From Gonium pectorale (lineage: Eukaryota > Chlorophyta > Chlorophyceae > Chlamydomonadales > Volvocaceae), in NCBI GenBank assembly GCA_001584585.1, contig LSYV01000003.1, forward strand, positions 4,008,012 to 4,034,216: a stretch of 26,205 nucleotides of DNA, read 5' to 3'. The notes beneath the pieces were generated by a model. It made no database searches and was not told where the DNA came from. It saw only the letters and a list, made by a program, of their open reading frames with translations. Both the position numbers and the translations under genes were made by a program. Shown here in pieces: positions 13,901 through 24,018 of this stretch. Every line of letters begins with the position of its first letter. Within the stretch, counting starts at the first letter, position 1.

Positions 13901-16900
13901 GCCCCGCGCCTCGCGCCCGTGCGCGCCGCTGCTGCGGCCGCCGCTGCCAGCAACGACGACGGCACTGGTGGCGATGCCGGCGACAGCAGCGCCGACGGCG
14001 GCGCTGGCGGCCGCGGCCTTGGCGGCGCCGGCGGCAACAGCATCGTTGAGCGGCCGTCCGCGGACTACCTGGAGCGAGTGAGCGAGGACGAGATGCGGGC
14101 GCTGTTCAACTCGATCGATGTGGACGGGTCAGGTGCGGGTCAGGTGGAGGCGGGGTGCGGGCAGGCTATGTCCGGGTGCACGGGGCTAGGAAACGTCCCC
14201 AGCACCGGAGCCATACATACCCACGTGCCGTCCCGCCGTTGGCACAAGGCAGACCGGGGGACGGGGGACGGGGGACGGGGGGGACGGGGGCACGGGGGCA
14301 CAGGCGGGCGCAGCCGTGGCATCCCCTGCATGTCGCCGTGAACGCGTGCAGGCCCCTTGCCTGGGCTTTGCGCTCCAGTTTGCTGCACCCGGCCGCTCTA
14401 CATGCCTGCCGTCTGCGGCGGCAATGGCGCAATGCACCCCGCGGCTTGTGTGACCGGGTTATCGCTGCCCCGGGCACCACCACCACACGGGTCTTTGACC
14501 CGCCTCCCCCGTGTCGTAGCCTCACAACCCCCCTGGTCCCCCCTCCCCCCTCGGTCCGTGCAGGCGCCATTGACGTGACGGAGCTCAAGACGGCTCTGCA
14601 GCGGCTGGGCATCCACAAGAGCTCGGAGGAGGTGTCGGAGATGCTGGACGGGGTGGACGAAGACGGCTCGGGTGAGGTCCTGCGCGTGGGACAGGCGTTG
14701 GGTTGGGTTGGGATATGGGTTGCGTTGGGATATGGGTTGGGTTGGGTTGGGATACGAGCCCAGTGCTGTCCGAGCTGGGTCACGCATGCGTTTCTCCCCT
14801 TGCGTTACACAGTACGTTGGCCCTTTGCCCCAGTTGTCCGGAACGCTGCTGTCGGGTGTAGCCGTGCATCCGACCCGTACAGTCGTTGTTCAAGGCTTTG
14901 CCAACCCAGCCCCCTCCCGCCACCGGCGCTCCGCCCTGGCCTGGTGCTCCCGCAGGCGAGCTGGAGTTCAAGGAGTTCAGGGCGGTGCTGCGGCGTGCAG
15001 TGACGGGGACCCGCGGCGGCGGCGTGTCCGAGTGGCGCGAACAGGGCGGGTTCTGGTTCCGGGAGCTCTCGGCGGGCGCCGCGGTGGGCGAGGCGGCGCT
15101 GCTGGACGCAAACGTCGTGGTGGGTGGGCGGGGGCAGTGGGTGGGTGGGGGCAGCAGGGGCGGTTGGGTGGGTGGGTGCATGGGTGGATTGGGGAGCCAA
15201 GGGTGGGGATGACTCCTAACATTTCCGGATCGGGCGGAAGAAAGAACGGGGTCGATCACGCGATCCGGGGAGCGGCCGGCGCTGCCGTGAGCCGATCTTC
15301 CCAAGCAACCGAATGCAAGAGTTGCTTGGCCGCCGGACGGGCGAACGCAGCTGGCGTCCAGTTTTCTGTTATCAAACCCTGTTTCCTTCAAATCCTTCCA
15401 ATGACGTTGGGCCGCGACCCTACTATGCCTCCCGCCCCGTTCCTCCAACCGACCGTACAATGCCTCCGCCGGCGTTACCCGCCCCCGCAGGCGCAGGAGG
15501 GCAACCTGCTGGCTCTTGAGGAGACGGACTTCCTGCTGCTGGAGCGCGCCGATTACGAGCACATCCTGGAGAACGGGTTCGATGGCGAGCTCAAGGTGTG
15601 TGCCCTTGTTTTAGGGGGTGCTGTTGCGGTTGGGGAAGGGTGCTGTCGCGGTTCGACTGGTACTAGCACGTGGACGGCACCAAGCGCCGAGGCGGTAGGG
15701 CAGGGGGGGAATGAGCGGAGCGACCTGGGGGCGTGGGTCCCAGGCCGTAGGTATGCGCCAGGCGTGGGGCTGCCGGCTGGGAGGCCCCGTACAGGTGAGC
15801 CTGCTCGTTCGCCTTGTTGCCATCTGTTCCACCCGACCCTCGCCTGTGCTCGCGCGCGTCGTCGCCGTGTCCCCCAGGCCAAGATGTCGCTGCTGCGCTC
15901 CTCCCCGGTGCTGGGCGAGGTGCTCCGCCGCACCGACCTGCGGCAGGTCGCGTACGCCATGGTACGGCGTACGGCGCCCATGCACGCGGCGCTGTACGAG
16001 CAGGGCCAGCCGCCCACCTCGCTGGACCTGATTCTGGAGGGCCAGTGCAAGGTGCGGATGCTCGCCTGTGGGGGGCGTCGGGGAAGGGATGGTGAAAGAG
16101 ACGGGATTGGGGTCGCGATGAGCGTTGGGGCTGTGGATGGATGAGGGGGCGGACGGTCTGGAGCCCCTGAGGGGGCCGGGTATCGTCATGAATCGCGGAG
16201 CTTTACTGACCATAGCGAGCGAGCTTGAAGGAACGAGTTGGGGTTAGCATGGAGGGGGGAGGATGGGAAGGGCAAGGCGATCCCGGGCGGGTTGGCGGTC
16301 TGTGTTGACTGCATGTTGGCGAGGTTATGGGCAGGTGAGGGGTGGCGGCCAGCACGCGGAGCTGCCGCACGTGTGTTACTTGACGCCAAGGCGCCTCCGC
16401 GGCCTGTCACCGACAACCCCTTCCTTCCCGGCCCCTCCCCGGATCAGGTGGTGGTCAAGGTGCCGTATGACCCCGCTTCCTCCAACGCCGCCAGCCGACG
16501 CGGCACCGAGGGCGGCCTGCTGCCTGCTGCCAGCGGCTGCTCGCCCTCCTCCTCGCCCTCGCCCTCGCCCACCCCCACGCAGCGCCACCTGCGGACGCCC
16601 TCCCCCTCTGCCGCCGCAACCGCAGCCGCCGCAGCCGCCTTGGACGACGACCCGCTGACGGCGGCGTTTGGCGGTGGCGGCGGGGCAGCCGGCGGCGGCA
16701 ATGCGCTGCTGCGTCGCAACACGCTCAAGTCGCGGGCTGGACGGATGAAGCGGCTGGAGGTGGCGGTGCTCGGGCCGGGCGACCTGTGAGTCGGGGGCGT
16801 AGGGCTGCGAACGGCGTGTAGCTACCTACCGGTACGCTGCCCCCGAGCCACCCTTGAACGACGCCTCGAGCGACCTTTGAACTACCTGTATTGTTGCCTG

Positions 16901-19900
16901 AACACCCGTGACACCCCGTCCCCTGCCCCCTGCCGGGCCGCAGCTGCTCCGAGGCTTGCGTGCTGGGTGAGGCGCGCCACTCCCACAGCGTCATCGTGGC
17001 CTCCTCCGGCGGCGCCGTCACGCTGTCCCTGGCGGCGCGCGACCTGCGCAAGCTGGCGCACCCGGCTGACCTGGCCGCCCTGCGCGACCATTTTGAGCGG
17101 CGCCACAGCCAGCGCTCTGCGCGCATGAGCCGCGCCGCCAGCGTAGCGAATCTGGCGGCGGGGGAGCTGTCGCGGCTGCAGTGGGCGGCTGGGGCCGGGG
17201 GCGGGGGAGGCGCGATATCGTTGAGGGCTCGAACGCCGTCGCCGGGGCGCACGCCGTCACCTGGTGGCGGCATCGACTGCGCCTTCGGCGGCGGCGAAGC
17301 GGAGCTGGGAGAGGTGGAGGGGGAACTGGGGGGCGGCGTGGGCGGAGGAGGAGGGTCAGGAGCGGGTCCGACGGCGGGCGGCTTCTGGGGCAGCGTGCGG
17401 CGCAGGACGACGGTGCAGGGCTTCTCGGTGCTGGGAGGAGGAGGCGCAGGAGGCGGGGAGGTGGAGGAGGTGCGGCCAGGCGCTGCGGAGGTGGCGCTGG
17501 GGCGGCTGGCGGCGATGCTGCGCGGGAAGGTGAGCACGGGTGGTCGGGGCGGTGGGGCGGTCGGGGCGGTGGGGTGGTCGGGGCGGTGGAGCGGGTGGCA
17601 ATGACGGAACCGGAAATGGGGGAGGAGCACGGGGCGCCGGACCGCAGTGTGGGGTGGTGAGATATCGCTGGGCTCGGAGCGGCGGCCTGGGGTACGTCGT
17701 ACGTGCCTTGTGCGCCGCGGTCGGGACGCCAATGAGCATGTGCGGCTGGGGGACACACGACACCGTGTGTCCCCCTGCACCAGGTATGACGCCCGCCGTA
17801 CCTCCCGCGCCCGCGCCCGCCCACGACCTTCCTCGCTGCGCCTGCCCCCGCCCCCGCCCCCGTCCCGCCCGCAGTCGCGTAACAGCCTCTCCCCGGCAGC
17901 ATTGGCGGCCGAGGACAGCGAGCGCACGTCCCCATTGCAGCAGCTCCAGCAGCAGCAGCAGCACCAGCAGCAGCCCGGAGGGGGCGGCTCGTCCGCAGCG
18001 CGGCCTGCGGCCTCCCTCTCCGGCGCGGCGGCCTGGGCCTCGCTGCTCAGCGCCGGCGTGCCCGTCCTCGGCGAGCCCTCCTCGGCCGCCATGTCGACGT
18101 ACCTGGTGCCCCCTCCATCGGCGAGCGGCAACGGTATGCCTCCGGTGTGGGATAGGCGGGCGAGTTTACGATGGCCATGTCCAGTAGCCCTGCGCGCGCA
18201 GCCCATTCCGCGGGCCGCCGCTGTGTGTCACGACTTCTTCATATCGCCTCCCGCTCGCCTTGCTGGTCACCCAGAGCTCAACTCATGTGTTCGCCGCGCC
18301 GTCCCTTTGACCCGCGGGGGCGTCCGCAGATGACCTGTTGTGCCGTGGGCCGAGCGGCACCCGCAGTGCCTCCCCAGCGGCGGCGGCGGTGGCGGCGGCG
18401 CTGCGGGCGGCTGACGGAGCTGGCGAGGAACGGCCATGGGTAAGCCGCGCGCTGCGCTGTGCAGCGGCACGCGCCATTGCGCACGTCACATCCACAGCCC
18501 CACCTCCCCCCCCCCGCCGTCTCTCTATCGCACAGTCGAACCGCGGCGTCGACACACTGCCCTGATATGCGATGCACGCAAGGCTGGGCCATTCCCTCGG
18601 CCCTGGCACACCACCCAACATTAGCATGCCGCCCCTGCCCCGCAGCCGTCGCGCTCCCCGTCGCCGCCCGTGCCCAACCTCACGATGTCAGGCCTGGCTG
18701 GCTCCCTGTCGGGCGCCGCGGCGAGGGAGGGGTCCGTGCACCCCAGCCCTGACCCCCTCGCGCCGGCGCCGCTGCGCCCCGACGTCAGCTCGGCCATCCA
18801 ACTCGCGCTAGCGGCCTCGCGTGGCGGCACGCCCACGCCCACCTTCCCCTCGGTCGCCTCCCTGGCGCCGACCATGGACGCCATCATGGCGGCGCTGGCG
18901 GCGCCCACCGTCGCGACGCGCGGCGGCGGGCGCGTCTCCCCGCCGCGCGGCGCAGCCAGGGGGAGCCCTCGCGGCGGCAACACGCCCCGCGGCGGCAACA
19001 CACCGCGGGGCACGCCCACGCCCACGCCGCGGCCGTCGGTGACAGCTACCGCGCCAGCGCCGTCGGCTGCCACAGGGGCTGCGGCGGGAGCAGCGGCGCT
19101 TGTGGCGGCGGCAGGCAGCGAGATGGCGGCCGGCGGCGGAGCGGCGCGGTGCACTCCGGGGCCCGGGGTTACGGATGCCGGGCAGGTTGCCCCAGGCCCA
19201 GCCCCCTGCACGCAGCCCAACACACCGCGCCCCGCGCCCTTCTCCACGTACGCCACAGCCGGAGCGCTGGCGGCGGCGGCCGCCGCAGCCGGAACCGGAA
19301 CCGCTCGTGCCGGCGCGCTCTCGCCGCCTCCTGCGCCACCGGTGCCTTCACTGTCGCATCGCACCGCCCCAGCGCACGACGCGGAGGCGGCGTCGCGCAG
19401 CCCCTCCCCCACGCGTCAGGCGCACTCAGCCCCCATTAACCAGCCGCGGTCGCCCGTGGCAGGCCGATCCGCCTCACCCCACCACCCCCACCACCTGCAC
19501 GACCACCCACAACAGCATCCCGGCGCGGCATCAGCAGCCCTCAGCGACCCGGCGGCGTCCCCCTCCCACGTGTACGCGCAATCGTATCCCGGCGAGCACA
19601 GCACCTCAGTCCCAGCGGTGGTGGCGGCGGCGCCGCTGGGCTCGGCGGGTCACGGCGTTGCGGAGCTGCTCGGGCACCAAGCTTCACCTTACGCAGCGCC
19701 GCAACTGCCGGTGGCAACAGCAGCCGCTGCGGCAGCGGCGGCGGCAGCAGCGGCTGCGCTGGAGGCGGGAACCGCGGCAGCGGAGGTGAGCAGCTGGTTC
19801 CCGCCGCCGCCGCCCCGGCGGCGGGCACCCGAGGGCGAGAGACCCATGGGTCAGGCGGGAGCACACGTTGGCCCGTCCTTGGGGGATCCCACATGGAGCG

Positions 19901-21817
19901 TCGGGGCGTATGCGCGCGCCCTGGCGAACGGGATGGCGGGCCTGCAAGAACGTGAAGCGGCCTACGACGCGGCCGCATCGGCCGCAGCCGCAGCCGTGCA
20001 CACCGCCGCTACGGCGTTGGAGGCGGCGGAACATGGCCTGGCGCCATCGGCACAACACCTTCCCCTGTTGCCGCAAGGCGTTCTAGGGACAGCAGCGATA
20101 CGGGCGGCGGCTCCGCAGCCGCCGGCCCCAGAGGCCAATCTGGGCGAGGGAGCTGACGTTGATATTGACGAATGGGACGTGCCGCTCATGCCGTACCCGC
20201 TCTCGACGCCGTCGCCGGCAGCGGGCGCCGTCAGCCGACTCCAGTTGGATGGCCGGACGTACACCAGCATCGACGGCGACGGCGGCGCCGCCTCCGCCAC
20301 GGCTGGCTCCAAGCTCTACCACAGCGACAGCATGCCTCGGCGCCCGGCCGGTGCCATGCCCCGCGCGCCCTCGCCCCCGAGCAGCCGGCCCCCATTGGCT
20401 CCCGCAGCGGCAGGCCCCGCGGCCGCCGGTGTTGCCGGCGCCAGCCTCGCGCCGCCGACGCCGCACCTGCAGGCCCGGCCGCCGTCGGTGCCTCGCCTGC
20501 CGCTGCAGGCGCTGCGAAGCGGAAGCGGAAGCGGAAGCGGAAGCGGGAGCGGGAGCGGCAGTTGCAGCAGCGTCCCAAGCCGCGGCGTTACCGGCAGCGG
20601 CGACGGCGGGGCTGCTTGGGTCCCCATGGACCCTGCTTCGGCATGGAATGCTCCGATTCCCACTGATCCCCCACCCGCCAACCCCGGCTGGCCTTCAGCG
20701 GGGGCCGAATGCGTCGCCCCTCCGCACAGCGCCTCGGTGCTGCTCTCGGGGCCGCTGAGCGCCCGCACCCCCTCCTCAAAGACGCTTGTAGGTTCGATGC
20801 AGGCCCTGCTGCGGGGCTGGCACACCGCTCGCGCAGCTGCTGAGCCCAGCTCCGCGCCTGTGGCGAGCACCGCCGCTGCCGCCAGCAGCGGCGCCGCAGG
20901 CGGCAGCGGCTCGCTGACTCAGCGGACAGCCGCTGCCGCGGCGCGGTTCGCTGGTGCGGAGGCGCGCAGCGCCACTGGCAGCGGAGCCGCCGCCGCCGTC
21001 GTCGCCGCGGCTGCTGCTGCCGGCAGCAGCAGCTGGAGCCGGGAGTCGATGGCGATGGCGATGGCGGCGTCACACGGCGAGCGGGGCCGGCTGGCGGCCA
21101 TTTACAGCGGCATGCTGCGACACGGCGAGTCGGCTGTTCGATCCAGCCTGGAGGCGTCGCTCTTCCAGCAGCCCCAGCCCCCGCACCAGCAGGGCCTGCA
21201 ACAGAAGCCGCAGCCGGCCAACGGCAAGGTGAGCCGGCCCTACCCGTCCCGCAATCTGTTTGCCTTGATTTCTTGGGGGCTCACTCGCCTGGGGTTGTGA
21301 GGGAGCGTGTGTGGGCTCTCGAGCTACGGCCCCGCAGCGATGCAGCGATGCTCTGTCGAGGCGTGCGGGGTGCCGCGTTTTCGCAGCGATCCCTCCCTCC
21401 GCCCCCTCCCGCCCCGACGGGAGCCTTCATGTGGAAGCCAGTGCGTTCACGTCAACCGTTTGCTCCTTTAAAATCCCCTCCGCCCCATGCTCGCAGGGCC
21501 CGGCGCTCAAGTCCAAGCCCACCACCGCGCTCGTGCCCACAGCGCACACCGCTCCGGCCCACGCGCCCTGCGCGGCCACCGCCGCCGCCGCCTGGGCCGC
21601 AGCCAGACCCAACGGTACCGGCTCGCCGCCACCGTCCATGGATGTGTCGTACAACTCTTGCTCTGACTACGGCTTCACTCCGGCTACGTTGGCGGTGGCG
21701 CAGCAACAGGGCCCCGCAGCGGCGCGCAGCTACCAAGATCGGGCCGCACAGGCACACGCGGCGCAGCGGCAGCGGCTGGCGCGGCCGAGCGTGCGAGGGC
21801 CGTCGCCCGGGCGGTGA
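10909..21817 (+). CDS. Large protein with two CNB-like domains, an inserted EF-hand pair and a long disordered tail; fifteen exons
   Basis: Exons: 10909-10966, 11834-11922, 12209-12290, 12727-12902, 13853-14132, 14564-14671, 14956-15119, 15491-15595, 15878-16051, 16448-16785, 16944-17529, 17875-18133, 18330-18439, 18646-21228 and 21497-21817, giving 1,810 aa. Every phase agrees. Residues ~30-135 start a CNB fold (YIMAETDRLSLMTREGPGVHRDLC; GLVYIYVLQGKVQLKTRR across an intron). Two EF-hands follow, with loops DVDGSGAIDVTE (224-235) and DEDGSGELEFKE (260-271), all calcium ligands present. The first CNB then resumes (LSAGAAVGEAALL; EETDFLLLERADYEHIL). A second CNB spans ~355-590 (LYEQGQPPTSLDLILEGQCKV; VLGPGDLCSEACVLGEA) with a Ser/Pro/Ala insert. 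Both lack the usual phosphate-binding Arg. Residues ~700-1810 are low-complexity. An in-frame stop at 10882 supports the start; exon 1 is the least certain part. It is probably soluble. I know no named homologue. Confidence 0.86.
14255..14300 (+). repeat. GGGGGAC microsatellite in the intron between the EF-hand exons
   Basis: Repeated GGGGGAC and GGGGGCAC units with runs of five to nine G on the coding strand, inside intron 14133-14563. The transcript could form G-quadruplexes. Confidence 0.85.
14698..14755 (+). repeat. TTGGG-rich minisatellite in an intron
   Basis: The sequence is built from TTGGG pentamers mixed with longer units containing GGATATGGGTTG. It begins 27 bp after the donor of intron 14672-14955. 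It resembles telomeric repeats superficially but has no A in the unit and is intronic. Confidence 0.85.
15120..15208 (+). repeat. GGGT/GGGGC-rich intronic repeat
   Basis: This starts at the donor of intron 15120-15490 itself (GTGGGTGGG) and continues as GGGT and GGGGGC units. Because GTGG repeats at the donor, splicing at 15117 instead of 15120 would remove one Val in frame. Confidence 0.8.
17938..17973 (+). repeat. CAG repeat coding for a Gln-rich tract
   Basis: In exon 12 of the CNB/EF-hand gene the codons read mainly CAG and give LQQLQQQQQHQQQ. It is a likely length-variable site within the disordered tail. Confidence 0.85.
19717..19758 (+). repeat. GCN repeat coding for a poly-Ala tract
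   Basis: This codes for about 14 consecutive Ala residues using mixed GCA, GCG, GCC and GCT codons in exon 14. The mixed codons suggest selection for, or tolerance of, Ala rather than recent slippage of one codon. Confidence 0.8.
20518..20562 (+). repeat. AGCGGA/AGCGGG hexamer repeat coding for Ser-Gly
   Basis: Seven AGC-GGN units in frame with exon 14 give an alternating Ser-Gly stretch. Units near the start are AGCGGA and later ones AGCGGG or AGCGGC. Confidence 0.88.
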
Positions 21818-22257
21818 GCATCGCGCGATTCCGCCGGTCAATGGGTAGTACAGCTGCCGCTCTGTATCGCACAGTACTTGGACTACGGCTTTTGTCAAAT
21901 GTACGGTGATGCTGTCCGAACGTGTGGGATGGTGAGGGCGGCTCATCTGTATCTCGCCGTATTCGGCCGCTGGCGCCGTCCGCGTAACGCCACCTGTCCT
22001 GCATCGCCCGTGGTCCTGCAGGTCAGACCCGCGGACTCCGCGCTGAGGCCCGAGGGCTACGCTCGCGCCCCCGGCCCTTCCAGTTGAGGCGGCCAAGGAT
22101 TGGTAGCGGTGCACCCCTGGGGGCCCTCGCCCTCCTCTTGCGCCTACCATTGACTGGTGATGTCTGCTCACCCATCGGACATGGTCATGGATCCTTGAGA
22201 CTCTTTGCCATTGCACACAGGAAAAAATCGTTTAACCAGGCTCGGGATGCCTCATGG

Positions 22258-22262
22258 TGTAA
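22258..22262 (+). terminator. TGTAA polyadenylation signal for the CNB/EF-hand gene
   Basis: This is the first plus-strand TGTAA downstream of the stop at 21815-21817, giving a 3' UTR of about 440 bases. In Chlamydomonas and Volvox this pentamer normally lies 10-20 bases before the cleavage site. Confidence 0.65.
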
Positions 22263-24018
22263 CCTCATTGTTTGCGAACCGGACGTTTGCACGGCTGTGG
22301 GAGACCGTCCGCACGCCTGGCGAGGCCTTGCCTTGCACTCAGTGGCTTGACCACCACATTCAGGCCGCAGTCGCGCGCGCCCTAGCTTGCTTGCGCCTCA
22401 ACTCGGCCTGACGGGGAGGCTGCAGGCCGCGGGCGGGGCAAGGTGGGCCTCGGGCTGGCCGGGTGCTAAGCCACGCGCTGACAAGGACCGAGATCCGGAG
22501 ATTGCGATCCGGAGCTGGATCGCACTGTCGCAGACTGGTGCGCCTTCCCTGGTGGTGTGGGTCTGACAAGTCTGTGTTGACGAGTACGGTGATGTCACCA
22601 GGTCACGTGTCAACGAGCTGACCGTTGTACGGCACGTAGCCCTGCCTGCTAAGGGAACCTAGACGCGGGCCGGCACGAGCGGCGTTCGCGTCTGGCGGAG
22701 GGTTTACCATTGACGGTGCTTACGGGACTCGTGGTGTTGCCCGTTGACACTGGACAGACAGACTGTGGTACACGCTGGGGGCGGACGACCCGCCTCTGCT
22801 ACTTTTCATTACTCGGAAGCACGCGCTAGCTCGTAGCTGTCCCTTTGGCTTCATGATTTTTCATCCCACATGCAACCGTTTTTTACTTGAATGGACATTT
22901 GCAGGGCCCGCTGTGCACGTTCTTTCGCAATGCATCGCACCAGGGTGTGCGCTGCGACAGAGGGTCCTAATGTGTTGTTTTATACGCGTGCCCTGACGTA
23001 ACTATCCTGTATTTCATTGTTGGTGGTTTTTGCCTAGCCGTCTGGAATGTCGGGACGTGTCGTGCAGAGCGAGGCACGCAGGTGATGCGTGTGTTTCGTG
23101 TCAGGTAGGATTGGGGCAAGGGCCGGTGCACACCGACCTGCGGCCCGCGGAGCGGTTGGGGCCCACCGGCCCAGCTTGGATGGGCCTCATTTGCACGAAG
23201 ATTGGAGCTGGGGCTAGTTGGTTCTGTGACTGAGTGGAGCTTCTGAGTTGCGGCGAGGCGCGTGAGAGCCGAGGCAGTGACGCACTGCGCCCCGCCCGCA
23301 TGGCGATGGTTTTTGTCCGTGCGATCCAACTGATTTGGTTTGGTTTGCCTGGCAAGCCCGATTGGTGAGAGTGTCGCAAGGAGGGCACGAGCATATCGCA
23401 GCAGATCTGACAACATGTGTGACGAGTGCGGCTCCTCCCTGTTGCGGCTTGCGTGTAGCCTTTTTGATTTGCGGCGCAGCGGCGGCGGCAAGCAGCATGC
23501 CACGGATGCCGTTCGTAGCTTCCAGTCCACCGTGCCTGCCGGCGTGGTGTGAGTTTGTACGCGCTTGCCGTCGTTTTGCGTTGGGTTCCTAAAGGGTCGT
23601 CTGTGCTATGACTTGTGCAGAGGTGAGAAGCAAGGCAAATCTATGGCTCGTCTTGTGACAAATGCCGCCAACCTTGTGCGGGGCGATGGGTGCGCTGGGG
23701 GTTTGCACTCTTCATGCACTCGGGCCGGCACGGAACGCTCTCTTATCGCTGTATGGAAAAGCTGTTCTCGCTGACGGAGCGGTCCATCTTGTCAACGGAC
23801 TGCTGACGCACGGACCCCACAAAGGCATTCTCCTACAGCCGCCCGCGCTCAGCGCCCGCCAGCGGCCCGGGGCAGCATCGCTGCATCGGCGCCTTCCTCA
23901 TCAGCGCCAAGCACGGGAGGCTTCGGACGCAAAGCGTGCGCGCCTGCGTCCATGGTCCAAATCGCCTCGCCCCCTCCCTCTAGCCCACTACGCGCATTCG
24001 CCATTGTGCGTGCAATCG
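22263..24018. other. Convergent intergenic region with no supported gene (1.75 kb)
   Basis: It lies between the 3' end of the CNB/EF-hand gene (plus) and that of the right-hand minus-strand gene. Composition around 22700-23100 is distinctly less GC-rich. A 187-codon minus-strand frame (22967-23530) and a 45-codon plus-strand frame starting MCDECGSS (23415-23552) match no family I recognise. The right part may hold a final exon (23849-23943, minus) of the right-hand gene. Confidence 0.55.

Noticed and set aside
14698..14755. Telomere-like repeat
   Set aside because: The unit is TTGGG without the A of algal telomere repeats, and it is short, impure and intronic.
14672..16144. A 490-codon plus-strand frame running through several introns
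   Set aside because: It reads across introns with clear splice sites and G-rich repeats. The spliced frame gives the conserved EF-hand and CNB sequence instead.
16725..18206. A 493-codon open frame on the minus strand
   Set aside because: It is antisense to the CNB/EF-hand exons, is Pro/Ser/Arg-rich, and mirrors GC-rich codon structure. It shows no domain.
22967..23530. A 187-codon minus-strand frame
   Set aside because: It lacks any domain or coding-like bias and starts and stops within intergenic DNA. No splice partner was found.
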